From NCBI GenBank assembly GCA_947484245.1, contig CANKOT010000042.1:1-18124 (forward strand): a DNA stretch of 18,124 nucleotides. Reading direction: 5' to 3'. Origin of the DNA: Comamonadaceae bacterium (GTDB lineage Bacteria; Pseudomonadota; Gammaproteobacteria; Burkholderiales; Burkholderiaceae). Shown one piece after another: positions 1-7,727 of this stretch. A program made the translations under genes and the position numbers. Each line of letters opens with the position of its first letter. Position 1 is the first letter of the stretch. The notes below the pieces were generated by a model that saw nothing but the letters and a program-made list of their open reading frames with translations, had not been told where the DNA came from and did not search any database.

Positions 1-1
1 A

Positions 2-391
2 GATTGCGTACATGGTGCCGACTACGGCGCATTGGCAGCAGCCGCCAACACCTTCCGCGGTTTGCTGGGTGAAGGCGCCAAGGTCATGCGCGGTGAAGGC
101 GAGAGACAAAAAGAAGAAAAGACCAACGACTTCCGCCAAGCCATGCATTGGCTCATCGGCGAAGCCGAGCGCACCACCAGCCGCCAGCGCTACAAAGGCC
201 TGGGCGAAATGAACCCCGCTCAGCTGTGGGAAACCACCATGGACCCCACCGTGCGACGTTTGCTGCGCGTGCAAATTGACGACGCCATTGAAGCCGATCG
301 GGTGTTCACCATGCTCATGGGTGACGAGGTCGAGCCACGTCGTCACTTCATTGAGAGCAACGCATTGCGCGCGGGCAACATCGATATTTGA
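2..391 (+). CDS. gyrB: DNA gyrase subunit B, C-terminal end (partial, 5' end outside window)
   Basis: About 129 codons of the C-terminal end of GyrB are visible, in frame from base 2. GyrB is the ATPase subunit of DNA gyrase, which introduces negative supercoils together with GyrA in the cytoplasm. Recognition rests on the conserved block [20 protein letters not shown], followed by the family ending in which an [12 protein letters not shown] tail precedes the TGA stop. The block [11 protein letters not shown] belongs to the Toprim/C-terminal region of type IIA topoisomerases. ParE shares it, but the long insert-free ending and the NIDI tail fit GyrB better. The gene is convergent with the rhtA-like gene, with only about 9 bases between the stops, so there is no room for a private terminator. 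Any in-frame start inside the window is irrelevant because the true 5' end lies to the left. Confidence 0.93.
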   Translation, partial: DCVHGADYGALAAAANTFRGLLGEGAKVMRGEGERQKEEKTNDFRQAMHWLIGEAERTTSRQRYKGLGEMNPAQLWETTMDPTVRRLLRVQIDDAIEADRVFTMLMGDEVEPRRHFIESNALRAGNIDI

Positions 392-400
392 TCTGTTGAA

Positions 401-1267
401 TCAATCGGCAATCTCGCGCTGACCAGCGGTCATGGCGCTTCCCATCGAAGCGGCCATGATGAAACCGATGGCACAGAGTTGTTGTGTGCTCAGCTGCTCT
501 GACAACACCAACCACCCTGCCAAGGCACCCACGGCAGGCTCCAAACTCAGCAAGGTGCTGAAGGTTTGTTTGGGCAAGTGTTTGAGCGAATACATTTCCA
601 AGCTGTAGGGTATGGCGCTTGAGAGCAATGCAATGCCCAAGCCTATCAGCATCCATTCCATATTCAACAGCGAAGATCCTGCAACACCGATACCAAAGGG
701 CGTGACCACCAGAGCGGCCACCAACATGCCCATGGGCGTTGCAAAGGCACCAATGCGATCGGCCACGCGTTGCCCAATCACGATGTACATCGCCCAACAA
801 AAACCAGCGCCCAATGCGTAAGCAATGCCAACAGGATCAAGAGCCGCTGGATTGTCTATGCCCTGCTGCCCCAATGGCAATATCAAACCCATGCCAATCA
901 CGGCCAAAACAATCCACACAAAGTCGAGTGGTTTTTTGGAGGACCACAAAGCCACAGCCAGTGGGCCTGTGAACTCAATGGCAATGGCCAAACCAAAGGG
1001 CACGGTTTTCAGGGCGTTGTAAAAAAGCAAGTTCATGACGCCCAAGGTAGCGCCGAACATGATGAGGATGGGAGCTTCAGACCACGTCCAAGTGCGGCGC
1101 CAGGGTCGCCAAAAGGCCATCAACAGGATTGTCGAAAAAATCAGGCGGTAAGTGGTGGTGCCTTCTGCGCCCACGAAAGGAAACAAACTTTTGGCCAGCG
1201 AAGTGCCCGCACACAGCGTGATCAAACTGCCCATCAGGGCTGCCACAGGAAGGAAGGGGAATTGCAA
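401..1267 (-). CDS. rhtA: EamA/DMT-family amino acid exporter, RhtA-like
   Basis: A 288-residue inner-membrane protein of the drug/metabolite transporter superfamily with two EamA repeats and about ten predicted membrane helices. It resembles E. coli RhtA (threonine/homoserine exporter) closely. SLAKSLFP lies near residue 24, the segment EFTGPLAVAL is followed by a DFVWIVLAV helix, and SLEPAVGALAG lies in the second repeat. RhtA-type proteins export threonine, homoserine and some other small amino acids. The best start is TTG at 1267, since the nearest upstream in-frame codon but one is the TAA of the preceding gene and the encoded N-terminus aligns with RhtA. An ATG 11 codons further in would cut into the first helix. 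Only 3 bases separate it from the nitrile hydratase activator gene, so it is probably cotranscribed with that operon. Whether it exports threonine or a product linked to nitrile metabolism is not shown. Confidence 0.82.
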   Translation of the reverse strand: MQFPFLPVAALMGSLITLCAGTSLAKSLFPFVGAEGTTTYRLIFSTILLMAFWRPWRRTWTWSEAPILIMFGATLGVMNLLFYNALKTVPFGLAIAIEFTGPLAVALWSSKKPLDFVWIVLAVIGMGLILPLGQQGIDNPAALDPVGIAYALGAGFCWAMYIVIGQRVADRIGAFATPMGMLVAALVVTPFGIGVAGSSLLNMEWMLIGLGIALLSSAIPYSLEMYSLKHLPKQTFSTLLSLEPAVGALAGWLVLSEQLSTQQLCAIGFIMAASMGSAMTAGQREIAD

Positions 1268-1270
1268 GTG

Positions 1271-1690
1271 TTAATTTCTAGAAGTTGGGCGCATCACACC
1301 AGAGCCATGAACTTCTAAAACAATGGGTTGGCCGTGCGGCGTGCGTGCAGCGGCATCTTCCCACGCATGCTCTAAATCATGAATTTGCTCTGCCGTGCCC
1401 CACTGCTTGGCCAACACCATGGCTTCCAGTGCATTCAGCCAGTGGGTGTAATACGTGGCACCCGTGTCTGCATCGCCGGCCTGCTGCGCGTTGCTAATTT
1501 CTTGAGTGAGCGCCGCGGCCCACTCTGGCCAGGTGAACAAACCCTTTTCGTGTAACTGCAAGGTCATGGCAAAGGCATGCGCTTGCCAAGGCTCTGCGAA
1601 GACTGTGCCGTTGACGCCTTGGACGGGAAGTTGCATTTGGCCGCCGCAATGCAGGGCAATTTCTTCAAGGGTGAGGTGGGTGTTTTGCAT
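1271..1690 (-). CDS. nitrile hydratase accessory protein (P14K/activator type)
   Basis: A 139-residue cytoplasmic protein that I read as the small activator of cobalt-type nitrile hydratase. In characterised Co-type systems this protein (P14K, NhlE-like) carries the alpha subunit while cobalt is inserted and its cysteines are oxidised, then is exchanged for an apo-enzyme partner. Sequence support: the pattern FAEPWQAHAFAM, then GLFTWPEWAAAL, then YYTHWLNALEAMV parallels the N-terminal part of the beta subunit encoded just upstream ([12 protein letters not shown], then [14 protein letters not shown]), as expected for activators that share the beta-subunit fold. It starts with ATG 19 bases after the beta stop and ends 3 bases before rhtA. 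Its position third after alpha and beta is the usual order. An iron-type activator is unlikely, because those are much larger GTPase-like proteins. Confidence 0.83.
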   Translation of the reverse strand: MQNTHLTLEEIALHCGGQMQLPVQGVNGTVFAEPWQAHAFAMTLQLHEKGLFTWPEWAAALTQEISNAQQAGDADTGATYYTHWLNALEAMVLAKQWGTAEQIHDLEHAWEDAAARTPHGQPIVLEVHGSGVMRPTSRN

Positions 1691-1709
1691 GGCTGTCGTT
1701 CGGAAGGTT

Positions 1710-2384
1710 TCAGACTGCCGCTTCTAAATAAGATTCCCAAGCGTCTACCGTCACTTCCAAAGTGGGATCGCTGTGTTCGCCCCACAGGGTGGGTCCGTCA
1801 AAGACCACGGTGTAAAGCCATTGCACAGGCACATTGAACGGCGGTGAGGCATGCAAAGTGTGGCCATCTGGAAACACATGACCGCCATGCAAACTGATCA
1901 CGGTGCCTACATGGCCGCGTACATATCGCGGTAATCGGGTGTGGCCCTGTGGGTGCATGTTGCGCGCCCGAACTTTTTGGCCAACTTTGAACAAGGCGGG
2001 TTGATCAATGGAGCGCTCGGTGGGGCTGCCGGCTTTCAAGGCGGCGTCGACGGTATCTCCGGTGAGAACCTTGCTCACTTGGACGGGCGGGGTGGTCTGT
2101 TGACCAGAGGCGAGTTCGGCCTGCGTCACCATGCCGCGCTCCAACATGAGTTTTTCAAGGGCGCGGATCCAAATTTCGTAATAGTTGCTGGACAAGTAGA
2201 TGGCGGGTGGCAAGGACTCGCGCGCCGCGCGGCTCAGGTCAATGTTCCATTGACCGCTGGCACCCATGGCCACGGTGATGGCCATGGCCCGACTTTCCCA
2301 GTGGGCATGAAACAAAGCCTCCTTCTCTTCTAATAGAACAGGACCAAATCCTTGTTGGCCGCCCATATCGTGCACGCCGTTCAT
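1710..2384 (-). CDS. nthB: nitrile hydratase subunit beta
   Basis: A 224-residue beta subunit of nitrile hydratase, which with alpha hydrates nitriles to amides in the cytoplasm. The N-terminus [16 protein letters not shown] is the family hallmark. Next come the helical region with [14 protein letters not shown] and the C-terminal SH3-like barrel with [13 protein letters not shown] and HGGHVFPD. The arginines of this region contact the alpha-subunit metal-site cysteine sulfenates in known structures. The start is fixed at 2384. A longer open frame reaches 2510, but the extra 42 residues lie inside the alpha gene and look random. The chosen ATG overlaps the alpha TGA in the sequence ATGA, typical of translational coupling of subunits made in equal amounts. 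The length is normal for the family and no disruption is visible. The symbol follows common usage for the family. Confidence 0.93.
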   Translation of the reverse strand: MNGVHDMGGQQGFGPVLLEEKEALFHAHWESRAMAITVAMGASGQWNIDLSRAARESLPPAIYLSSNYYEIWIRALEKLMLERGMVTQAELASGQQTTPPVQVSKVLTGDTVDAALKAGSPTERSIDQPALFKVGQKVRARNMHPQGHTRLPRYVRGHVGTVISLHGGHVFPDGHTLHASPPFNVPVQWLYTVVFDGPTLWGEHSDPTLEVTVDAWESYLEAAV

Positions 2385-2998
2385 GCGAGTGCCGTCCCAA
2401 TCATGGCATCGCGCGAGACCAAGCTGGCCAGTTCGGCTTGCGACAGGTGCTCGGTGCCATCGGGGCGCTTGGGCAAGACCAAATAGCGAAGCTCGGCGGT
2501 GGAATCCCAAACGCGAATGCGGGTACTTTCGGGCAAAGTGACGCCAAAGTCAGCCAAAACTTTGCGAGGCTCAAGAACCGTGCGTGAACGGTAGGCGGCG
2601 CTTTTGTACCAAACAGGCGGCAAACCCAAAACTGGCCAGGGGTAGCAGCTGCAAAGTGTGCAAACCACCATATTGTGTTGCTCTGAGGTGTTTTCTAGAG
2701 CCACCATGTGCTCCCCTTGTCGGCCCGTAAAGCCCAAAGAGGCGATGGCGGCGGTGGCATCTTTCAAAAGCCATGCCTTGAATTCAGGCTCGGCCCAAGC
2801 CTTGGCCACCACTTGTGCGCCATTGTGAGGGCCAACTTCGGTTTCGTAGGTTTCAATGATTCGGTCAATGGCGGCTGGGTCGATGTAGCCTTTTTGAATC
2901 AGTAGGGTTTCTAGAGCTCGAACCCTCACTTCCATGTCGCTTAAAGAGGAATGGTCGTGATCGTGGGGGTGCGCATGATCATGGGATGGGCTGCTCAA
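2381..2998 (-). CDS. nthA: nitrile hydratase subunit alpha, cobalt type
   Basis: A 205-residue alpha subunit carrying the catalytic metal. The metal-binding motif is C113-T-L-C-S-C118, followed by [14 protein letters not shown]. The threonine after the first cysteine marks cobalt-type enzymes; iron types have serine there. In the family the second and third cysteines become sulfinic and sulfenic acids and bind low-spin Co(III). Further landmarks are [13 protein letters not shown] near residue 57 and a C-terminus with [15 protein letters not shown]. The N-terminus has histidine at every second position from 6 to 16 ([11 protein letters not shown]), also seen in some other Co-type alpha chains and possibly a metal-binding tail. 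The likely start is TTG at 2998, because a GGGAG ribosome-binding site lies 6 bases upstream. The next ATG (residue 22) would remove the histidine tail. No amidase, nitrilase or cobalt transporter lies next to it. Confidence 0.93.
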   Translation of the reverse strand: MSSPSHDHAHPHDHDHSSLSDMEVRVRALETLLIQKGYIDPAAIDRIIETYETEVGPHNGAQVVAKAWAEPEFKAWLLKDATAAIASLGFTGRQGEHMVALENTSEQHNMVVCTLCSCYPWPVLGLPPVWYKSAAYRSRTVLEPRKVLADFGVTLPESTRIRVWDSTAELRYLVLPKRPDGTEHLSQAELASLVSRDAMIGTALA

Positions 2999-3004
2999 GG
3001 TCGT

Positions 3005-3059
3005 CTCCCGAGTTGGACAAGGTCTTTGGATGACATCATAGCCCGCTTACAATCGGGAG
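3005..3059. repeat. 7-bp inverted repeat in the divergent nitrile hydratase/yajC region
   Basis: CTCCCGA (3005-3011) and TCGGGAG (3053-3059) are exact reverse complements separated by 41 bases. The left arm, read on the minus strand, supplies the GGGAG ribosome-binding site of the nitrile hydratase alpha gene. The right arm directly follows the predicted yajC -10 box. It may be chance, or a spaced operator. No known regulator site is recognised. Confidence 0.25.
3026..3053 (+). promoter_or_regulatory. putative sigma-70 promoter for yajC-secD-secF
   Basis: TTGGAT (3026-3031) and TACAAT (3048-3053) are separated by 16 bases, a good -10 with a fair -35. This would start transcription near 3060, about 70 bases before the chosen yajC ATG. 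On the opposite strand TATGAT (3040-3035) falls inside the spacer and could be a -10 box for the nitrile hydratase operon, although no good -35 accompanies it. Confidence 0.45.
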
Positions 3060-3128
3060 TTGACTTCAAAAGACGGTTTCAGGCCGGCTCTGAGGTCATT
3101 CCCCTTATTTTATTCGTGGAGTTCTTTG

Positions 3129-3461
3129 ATGTTTATTTCATCCGCATTTGCCCAAACTGCCCCAGCCGCCGCTTCCGGTGGCGACATGCAATCAACTTTG
3201 ATGAGCATGCTGCCCCTGCTTTTGATGTTTGTGGTGCTGTATTTCGTCATGATTCGCCCTCAAATGAAAAAACAAAAAGAGCACAAGTCCATGATCGACG
3301 CGCTCGCCAAAGGCGATGAGATCATCACAGCGGGTGGTTTTGTGGGCAGAGTCAGCAAGTTAGGCGACGGCTTTTTGAGCATTGAAATTGCCAATGGTGT
3401 TGAAGTCCAAATGCAGCGCTCTGCCGTCATCCAGGTTTTGCCCAAGGGCTCAATGAAATAA
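3129..3461 (+). CDS. yajC: preprotein translocase accessory subunit YajC
   Basis: A 110-residue single-span inner-membrane protein that associates with SecDF and the SecYEG translocon. The start at 3129 is chosen over an upstream in-frame start at 3060 for two reasons. GGAG lies 7 bases before the ATG, and the resulting MFISSAFAQTAPAAA N-terminus and total length match E. coli YajC (110 residues). The membrane helix spans about residues 25-42 and is followed by the family signature IRPQMKKQKEH and the GDEIITAGGFVG segment of the soluble domain. It is first in the yajC-secD-secF operon, the standard order. In many relatives tgt and queA come before it; here its upstream neighbour is the divergent nitrile hydratase operon. 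Confidence 0.95.
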   Translation: MFISSAFAQTAPAAASGGDMQSTLMSMLPLLLMFVVLYFVMIRPQMKKQKEHKSMIDALAKGDEIITAGGFVGRVSKLGDGFLSIEIANGVEVQMQRSAVIQVLPKGSMK

Positions 3462-3554
3462 TTTTGCTCTTTCTTGCACTGCGCCAAGCCAGTGCTTGCG
3501 AGAGACGCGTGAAAACGCTTTCGATTTGTTCTCTTCTTTGAAGCGGCTGCCATC

Positions 3555-5450
3555 ATGAACCGTTATCCGGTGTGGAAATTTGCGATCATCTGGGTCGCTT
3601 TGTTGTTGGGCGTGGTCTACACCCTGCCTAACTTTTTTGGCGAAGCGCCAGCTGTTCAGGTGTCTTCTTCCAAGGTCACGGCCAAGGTGGATGAGACGAC
3701 GCTCAAACGTGTCTCAGACGCGATCGAAGCGGCCAATGTGCCCGCTGCGGGAATCATCCTGGAGGGCAACTCCATCAAGGCACGTTTTGAGAGCACTGAA
3801 CAGCAGTTGAAGGCCAAAGACGCCATTCAAAAAGCGCTCATCCCTGAAGGTTCTGACAACGGTTATGTGGTGGCTTTGAATTTGCTGTCACGCTCGCCGT
3901 CTTGGCTTACCGCCTTGCATGCTGCGCCCATGTATTTGGGCCTTGATTTGCGCGGTGGTGTGCACTTCATGTTGCAAGTGGACATGAAGGCTGCGTTGAC
4001 TCAAAAAATTGACTCATTGGCCGGCGACATTCGCACCACATTGCGCGAAAAAGATGTGCGACATGGTGGCATTTCTCGCAGCGAATCGAACATCGAAATT
4101 CGCTTGCGTGATCAAGCGCAATTGGAAGCGGCCAAGCGAGTGTTGGCCGATCAATTTGCAGACCTCCAAGTGGCAGAGGCCGCCCAGGGAGGCGAGTTCA
4201 AAATCACTGCGAGCATCAAGCCCGAGGCTGCGCGACGCGTGCAAGAACAAGCGCTTAAGCAAAACATCACCACCTTGCACAACCGAATCAATGAGTTGGG
4301 CGTGGCTGAGCCTGTGATTCAGCAGCAAGGTTTGGACCGCATCGTGGTGCAATTGCCGGGTGTGCAAGACACTGCCAAGGCCAAAGATATTTTGGGTCGC
4401 ACTGCCACCTTGGAAGTGCGCTTGGTCGATGAAAGCAGTGAAGCGCGGGCGGCAGAGCAAACCAATGGCATGGTGCCATTTGGTTCAGAGCGTTATTTAG
4501 AACGCAACGGCCAAGCCGTGATTGTCAAAAAGCAAGTCATCTTGACCGGCGACAACCTGACCGATGCACAGCCTGGCTTTGACGGCCAAACGCAAGAACC
4601 CGTGGTGAACTTGTCCTTGGACGGCAAAGGCGCGCGCATCTTCAAAGATGTCACGCGAGAAAACGTGGGCAAGCGCATGGCCATTTTGTTGTTTGAAAAA
4701 GGCAAAGGCGAAGTGGTCACCGCACCAGTCATTCGAACAGAAATTGGTGGCGGCCGCGTTCAAATTTCTGGTCGCATGACCACCAGCGAAGCCAACGACA
4801 CCGCGTTGTTGTTGCGCGCTGGCTCTTTGGCGGCGCCCATGGAAATCATAGAAGAGCGCACCATTGGCCCAAGCCTTGGCGCAGAAAACATTGCCAAAGG
4901 TTTCAACAGCGTCATATGGGGTTTCTTGGTCATTGTGGCCTTCATGTGCATTTATTACATGGTGTTTGGTGTGTTCTCGAGCATTGCTTTGGGCGTCAAC
5001 TTGTTGTTGCTGGTGGCAGTGCTTTCGATGTTGCAAGCCACACTCACATTGCCAGGAATGGCCGCCATGGCGCTGGCGCTTGGCATGGCCATTGACTCCA
5101 ACGTGCTGATCAATGAGCGTGTGCGCGAAGAGCTGCGCTTAGGCGCTTCGCCTCAAGCCGCCATTCACACCGGTTATGACCGTGCATGGTCTACGATTTT
5201 TGACTCCAACATCACCACCCTGATTGCAGGCGTAGCGTTGCTGGCATTTGGCTCTGGCCCCGTGCGAGGCTTTGCCGTGGTGCACTGCTTGGGCATTTTG
5301 ACCAGCATGTTTTCTGCGGTGTTTTTCTCGCGCGGCTTGGTCAACCTTTGGTATGGCCGCCAGAAGAAACTCAAGTCAGTGTCAATTGGTACGGTATGGC
5401 GCCCTGATGGTTCAGCAGCGCCTGTTGTGACCACTGAAGACAAAGCATAA
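3555..5450 (+). CDS. secD: protein translocase subunit SecD
   Basis: A 631-residue RND-type membrane protein that, with SecF, uses the proton motive force to aid late steps of Sec-dependent export. TM1 covers about residues 8-25. The GLDLRGG signature is at 129-135, at the start of the periplasmic P1 domain. Five C-terminal helices begin near GFNSVIWGFLVIVAF. GMAIDSNVLINERVREEL carries D514, which corresponds to the conserved helix-4 aspartate needed for proton coupling. The length is close to E. coli SecD (615). The gene begins 93 bases after yajC and ends 14 bases before secF. That 93-base gap holds no clear terminator, consistent with a single transcript. No irregularity is seen. Confidence 0.96.
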   Translation: MNRYPVWKFAIIWVALLLGVVYTLPNFFGEAPAVQVSSSKVTAKVDETTLKRVSDAIEAANVPAAGIILEGNSIKARFESTEQQLKAKDAIQKALIPEGSDNGYVVALNLLSRSPSWLTALHAAPMYLGLDLRGGVHFMLQVDMKAALTQKIDSLAGDIRTTLREKDVRHGGISRSESNIEIRLRDQAQLEAAKRVLADQFADLQVAEAAQGGEFKITASIKPEAARRVQEQALKQNITTLHNRINELGVAEPVIQQQGLDRIVVQLPGVQDTAKAKDILGRTATLEVRLVDESSEARAAEQTNGMVPFGSERYLERNGQAVIVKKQVILTGDNLTDAQPGFDGQTQEPVVNLSLDGKGARIFKDVTRENVGKRMAILLFEKGKGEVVTAPVIRTEIGGGRVQISGRMTTSEANDTALLLRAGSLAAPMEIIEERTIGPSLGAENIAKGFNSVIWGFLVIVAFMCIYYMVFGVFSSIALGVNLLLLVAVLSMLQATLTLPGMAAMALALGMAIDSNVLINERVREELRLGASPQAAIHTGYDRAWSTIFDSNITTLIAGVALLAFGSGPVRGFAVVHCLGILTSMFSAVFFSRGLVNLWYGRQKKLKSVSIGTVWRPDGSAAPVVTTEDKA

Positions 5451-5464
5451 AGCGGAGCAGCATC

Positions 5465-6418
5465 ATGGAATTTTTCAAAATCCGCAAAGACATTCCGTTC
5501 ATGAAGAACGCGTTGATTTTCAACGTGATCTCCTTGGTCACTTTTTTGTTGGCAGTGTTCTTTTTGTTCAGCCGCGGTTTGCATTTGTCAGTGGAGTTCA
5601 CTGGCGGTACCGTGATGGAGGTGAGCTACAGCCAGCCAGCCGACCTGACCAAGGTGCGTGGCGTGGTGTCAAGCCTAGGCTACAACGAAGTTCAAGTTCA
5701 AAATTTTGGCTCGGCGCGCGATGTGATGATTCGTTTGCCAGCCCAAAAGGGTGCCAGTTCTGCTCAGCAAAGCGAAGCCTTGATGACGGCATTGAAAGCT
5801 CAAAACGCAGAAGCGACCTTGCGCCGCTCTGAGTTTGTAGGGCCGCAAGTGGGCGAGGAGTTGGCCACTGACGGCCTGAAGGCTTTGGCCTTCGTGGTGG
5901 TTGGTATCATGCTGTATTTGGCGGTGCGCTTTGAATGGAAGTTTTCGGTGGCAGCCATCATTGCCAACTTGCACGACGTCATCATTATTTTGGGCTTCTT
6001 TGCATACTTCCAATGGGAATTTTCTTTGGCGGTACTGGCTGCGGTGCTGGCGGTGCTGGGTTATTCGGTGAACGAATCGGTGGTGATCTTTGACCGTATT
6101 CGCGAGAACTTCCGTCGTTATCGCAAGATGAATACAGTTGAAATTATTGACAACGCCATCACCTCAACCATCAGCCGAACCATCATCACGCACGGTTCCA
6201 CGCAAATCATGGTGCTCTCCATGTTGTTGTTTGGCGGCGAGACCTTGTACTACTTTGCCATGGCGCTGACCATTGGTATTTTGTTTGGCATTTACTCTTC
6301 GGTGTTTGTGGCCGCGGCCATTGCCATGTGGTTGGGTATTCGCCGAGAAGACCTGATCAAGGCCCCACCCAAAAAAGACGAAGACCCAGATGACCCCAAC
6401 TCTGGCGCCGTGGTTTAA
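5465..6418 (+). CDS. secF: protein translocase subunit SecF
   Basis: A 317-residue partner of SecD in the inner membrane. TM1 covers about residues 15-35. VEFTGGT lies at 43-49, the P4-domain end has VGPQVG at 125-130, and the helix-4 signature GYSVNESVVIFDRIREN is at 199-215. The helices following HDVIII (170 on) complete the six-span RND half. The length is normal (E. coli 323). It starts 14 bases after the secD stop and the two are clearly cotranscribed. The TAA stop at 6416-6418 overlaps the stop of the convergent dprA gene, sharing the palindrome TTAA, so transcription from both sides must end inside the neighbouring gene. Confidence 0.96.
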   Translation: MEFFKIRKDIPFMKNALIFNVISLVTFLLAVFFLFSRGLHLSVEFTGGTVMEVSYSQPADLTKVRGVVSSLGYNEVQVQNFGSARDVMIRLPAQKGASSAQQSEALMTALKAQNAEATLRRSEFVGPQVGEELATDGLKALAFVVVGIMLYLAVRFEWKFSVAAIIANLHDVIIILGFFAYFQWEFSLAVLAAVLAVLGYSVNESVVIFDRIRENFRRYRKMNTVEIIDNAITSTISRTIITHGSTQIMVLSMLLFGGETLYYFAMALTIGILFGIYSSVFVAAAIAMWLGIRREDLIKAPPKKDEDPDDPNSGAVV

Positions 6419-7611
6419 ATCCTTCGCGTGAGTCTTTGGTAAAGGCCGCCTGGCAAGCGGCCTAGCGCGCCTTTCAATTCCAGTTGAAACAATTCGGCTT
6501 GCAACTGCGCAACCGACAAGCCGCTTCTGATTTGCAATTCATCCAGCCTCACAGGGTCTTGACCGAGGTGCTCAGCCACTGCGGGTTCTGGCGCCAAGTT
6601 GAATGATGCGTGAGGTAATTCAGTGATCACAGTGCTTGACTTGATGGCTTGTACGTCTGGTAAATTTTTCAACTCTTCCAAAATATCTTGTGTGCAGTCG
6701 ACCAGTTTGGCGCCTTGCTTGATGAGGTCGTGGCAACCCTTCGACACGGTGGTGTGAATAGAGCCTGGAATGGCAAACACGTCTTTGCCCAAGTCCAAGC
6801 TTTGCTTGGCGGTAATCAAAGAGCCAGAGCGTGTGGCAGCCTCCACCACCAAGCAGCCTTGCGACAAGCCTGCAATGAGTCGATTGCGCTTGGGGAAATT
6901 TGAAGTGATGGGGGGCGTGTTGAGCGGGTATTCGCTGATTAACAATCCGTGCGCCGCAATTTTGAGGGCCAATGCATGATTTTGATAAGGATAGACGCGG
7001 TCTAAGCCCGTGCCGACAACCGCCACGGTGTGCAAAGGGTAATTGGCAAGACCGCCTTTCAAAGCCCCTTCGTGAGCCGCCGTGTCAACACCCAAGGCCA
7101 AACCAGACACCACCGTCAGACCCGCTTGTGCAAGGTGTGCGGCAAATTCGTGCGCGTTCAAGCGGCCCTGTGGCGTCGGGTTGCGGCTGCCAACCACCGC
7201 GAGTGCCGACGGCGCATGATGGGGCGGGGGGCTTAGCAAGTGCATGTGCTGTGTTTGCCCTAGAACATACAAGAGGCAAGGCGGGTCAGGCGTGAGCATG
7301 AGGCTGCTGGGATAGTCAGGATCGGCCAAGGTGAGCAAGCGTTTGTGAAGTGTCTTAGAAGACCCTGAATGAGTTTGGGTGTGCAGCCAAGCCCAGGTGG
7401 TTTCAACGGCTTCATCCAGACCTGCAGGGATGCGGCAAAGTTCCAGACTGGTTGCCTCACTGACAAGCGCTTGCAACTGCAAGGCACTTCGCTCAAAGAT
7501 GGCTTCAGGCAAGCCAAACCTCAACAACAAGGATCGAGCCGTGACATTGCCCACGCCAGGGGTGAGGCTTAAACGCAGCCAAGCTTTGAGATTTTCTCGA
7601 GTCGAAACCAT
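6415..7611 (-). CDS. dprA: DNA-processing protein DprA
   Basis: A 398-residue cytoplasmic single-strand DNA-binding protein that protects incoming DNA during natural transformation and loads RecA on it. Landmarks: an N-terminal SAM/HhH-like region with LSLTPGVGNVTAR (15-26). The Rossmann core has VGSRNP (140-145), SGLALGVDTAAH (169-180), FPKRNRLIAGLS (239-250) and RSGSLITA (261-268). The C-terminal winged-helix domain has LDELQIRSGLS and ends with a GGLYQRL segment. AAGGA lies about 5 bases before the ATG. It is divergent from def across 116 bases, the usual dprA-def-fmt neighbourhood, and convergent with secF. Many Burkholderiales carry dprA without being shown to be competent, so actual transformation is an open point. 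Confidence 0.94.
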   Translation of the reverse strand: MVSTRENLKAWLRLSLTPGVGNVTARSLLLRFGLPEAIFERSALQLQALVSEATSLELCRIPAGLDEAVETTWAWLHTQTHSGSSKTLHKRLLTLADPDYPSSLMLTPDPPCLLYVLGQTQHMHLLSPPPHHAPSALAVVGSRNPTPQGRLNAHEFAAHLAQAGLTVVSGLALGVDTAAHEGALKGGLANYPLHTVAVVGTGLDRVYPYQNHALALKIAAHGLLISEYPLNTPPITSNFPKRNRLIAGLSQGCLVVEAATRSGSLITAKQSLDLGKDVFAIPGSIHTTVSKGCHDLIKQGAKLVDCTQDILEELKNLPDVQAIKSSTVITELPHASFNLAPEPAVAEHLGQDPVRLDELQIRSGLSVAQLQAELFQLELKGALGRLPGGLYQRLTRRI

Positions 7612-7727
7612 TTCTTGTCCTTCACAACTTACCGGTGGCTGGGGTGCAGATTTTGGTTACGATCTAGGTCTTGGGCAAGACTTCTTCAAATTAGAGAAAA
7701 TAGAGCTATTGCTGAATACAAATCACC

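Noticed and set aside
770..1318. 182-residue open frame on the plus strand
   Set aside because: It is antisense to the rhtA-like gene, which has clear family similarity and membrane helices. The translation looks random.
2385..2510. 42-residue N-terminal extension of nitrile hydratase beta
   Set aside because: It lies wholly inside the alpha gene. The family N-terminus MNGVHDMGG begins at 2384, where the ATGA overlap gives a coupled start.
2644..2670. Iron-type nitrile hydratase
   Set aside because: The metal motif reads CTLCSC with threonine, and the activator is the small P14K type. Iron-type enzymes have CSLCSC and a large activator.
7612..7727. Divergent promoters between dprA and def
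   Set aside because: Both genes need promoters here, but I found no -35/-10 pair with acceptable spacing on either strand, so none is listed.
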